Shown here: positions 63,443 through 64,000 of the stretch, piece by piece
Layout: each line of letters begins with the position of its first letter
Numbering within the stretch: position 1 is the stretch's first letter
Assembly: GCF_964332355.1 (NCBI RefSeq)
Contig: NZ_OZ201293.1
Coordinates: forward strand, 1,240,001 to 1,304,000
Reading direction: 5' to 3'
From: Imbroritus primus
Lineage (GTDB): Bacteria > Pseudomonadota > Gammaproteobacteria > Burkholderiales > Burkholderiaceae
DNA: 64,000 nt
The notes under the pieces: model-generated
What the model saw: only the letters and a program-made list of their open reading frames with translations
Database searches by the model: none
What the model was told of the DNA's origin: nothing
Position numbers and translations under genes: made by a program

Positions 63443-63898
63443 TCAGTTGTCGCTGAGCAGTTTGCGTGCGTTTTCCTGCGGTGGGGTACTGACGAAAACA
63501 CCACTTGCACGCAGAATGCGCCGATCACCGACATGAAGGAAGCAGTTGGCGTAGGAAATCCGCTTGCCGATGCGTTCGATGTCGACGTGTGTCTCGACCC
63601 AGTCGCCGAGGCGCGCGGCCTCGAGAAATTCCATGCTGAGGCTGGCCGTGACCATCGGGCCGCTGCTCGGGTGTACCTCGTAGATGGCGAGGCCGAGCGA
63701 GGCGTCTGCCAGGCTCGTTAACAAGCCGCCATGGCCGATGCCGACGGCGTTGACGTGTTTTTCCTGGATGAACAGGCCCAGGCTGAGCACGCCGTTGCTG
63801 TCCTTGGCGTAGTAGCACGGGCCGATCAGGCCGAGATAGGGGCTGGCGTGCAGTAGTGCATAGCCGGTGGGGGGAACGGGAAGCGGAATGCTGCTCAT
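63443..63898 (-). CDS. PaaI-type hotdog thioesterase
   Basis: A 151-residue hotdog-fold protein. HVNAVGIGHGGLLTSLADASLGLAIYE carries the HGG segment and acidic residue of PaaI-type thioesterases, followed by VTASLSMEFLEAARLGDWVE. It should cleave small or aromatic acyl-CoA esters; the substrate is not predictable. It lies 32 bases after the stop of an FAD-linked oxidase gene on the same strand, so they may form an operon. Confidence 0.86.
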   Translation of the reverse strand: MSSIPLPVPPTGYALLHASPYLGLIGPCYYAKDSNGVLSLGLFIQEKHVNAVGIGHGGLLTSLADASLGLAIYEVHPSSGPMVTASLSMEFLEAARLGDWVETHVDIERIGKRISYANCFLHVGDRRILRASGVFVSTPPQENARKLLSDN

Positions 63899-63930
63899 CG
63901 TCGTGTGTGCTGAGAGGGAGGGCGGCGAGG

Positions 63931-64000
63931 TCAGACGACCTTGCCGGGGTTCATGATGCCTTGCGGATCCAGGGCCTGCTTGATGGCCTGCATCAACCTG
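63931..64000 (-). CDS. C-terminal end of an FAD-linked oxidase (GlcD/D-lactate dehydrogenase type), start outside window
   Basis: The last 22 full codons before the TGA at 63931 read LMQAIKQALDPQGIMNPGKVV, the characteristic C-terminal ending of FAD-binding oxidases of the GlcD/Dld/AlkDHPS class. The rest is beyond the window edge, so the substrate cannot be told. It is on the same strand as, and 32 bases from, the PaaI-type thioesterase gene. Confidence 0.75.
   Translation of the reverse strand, partial: RLMQAIKQALDPQGIMNPGKVV

Overview
This is a GC-rich betaproteobacterial chromosome segment. Gene content and order point to Burkholderiaceae, most like Cupriavidus or Ralstonia. The evidence is the conserved run yhbY / rlmE-ftsH / folP-glmM-pstSCAB-phoU-phoBR / ppk / ppx, the carA-exporter-carB-greA order, and several Bug-type tripartite tricarboxylate transporter (TTT) binding proteins with no permease beside them. 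Assignments come from reading the translations; no database search was possible. I see no insertion sequence, prophage or CRISPR array.

Region 1 (1-18.5 kb) is accessory and catabolic. It starts with a partial LPS-type glycosyltransferase (GT25), a TRAP transporter operon (dctP-dctQ-dctM), two tandem GH114-family glycosidases and a small DUF1488 protein. A minus-strand CoA operon follows (class III CoA-transferase, Bug binding protein, enoyl-CoA hydratase). Two paralogous LysR regulators lie at its ends. The second one is divergent from a five-gene plus-strand operon: MaoC-like hydratase, acyl-CoA dehydrogenase, class III CoA-transferase, MmgE/PrpD protein and CitE-like lyase. Its content matches the itaconate degradation locus of Pseudomonas (Ich, Ict, Ccl plus two accessory genes), so the likely route is itaconate to itaconyl-CoA to citramalyl-CoA to pyruvate and acetyl-CoA.

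Region 2 (18.5-38.6 kb) is mainly housekeeping. It holds tRNA-Val(CAC), dnaQ, rnhA, a methyltransferase, gloB, mltD, a propionate-CoA ligase, carA-leuE-carB, greA, yhbY, rlmE, ftsH, folP and glmM. The carA and greA leaders both carry regulatory-looking structures; the greA leader holds a terminator directly before the ribosome binding site.

Region 3 (38.6-51.1 kb) is a phosphate-starvation block: pstSCAB, phoU, phoB, phoR, ppk, ppx and an OlsB-type ornithine-lipid acyltransferase. PHO-box-like repeats are readable before pstS, between ppk and ppx, and before olsB. The block therefore looks like one PhoB regulon covering phosphate uptake, polyphosphate turnover and phospholipid replacement. 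sixA follows.

Region 4 (51.2-64 kb) contains tRNA-Pro(TGG), then an unusual two-domain protein joining an HNH nuclease-like zinc module to an RNA ligase nucleotidyltransferase domain, the strongest novelty candidate here. Next come a GntR-regulated sulfatase plus Bug binding protein unit with matching operators, the stress operon prkA-yeaH-spoVR, an OmpA-type lipoprotein, tRNA-Arg(TCT), a universal stress protein, a PaaI-type thioesterase and the last codons of an FAD-linked oxidase.
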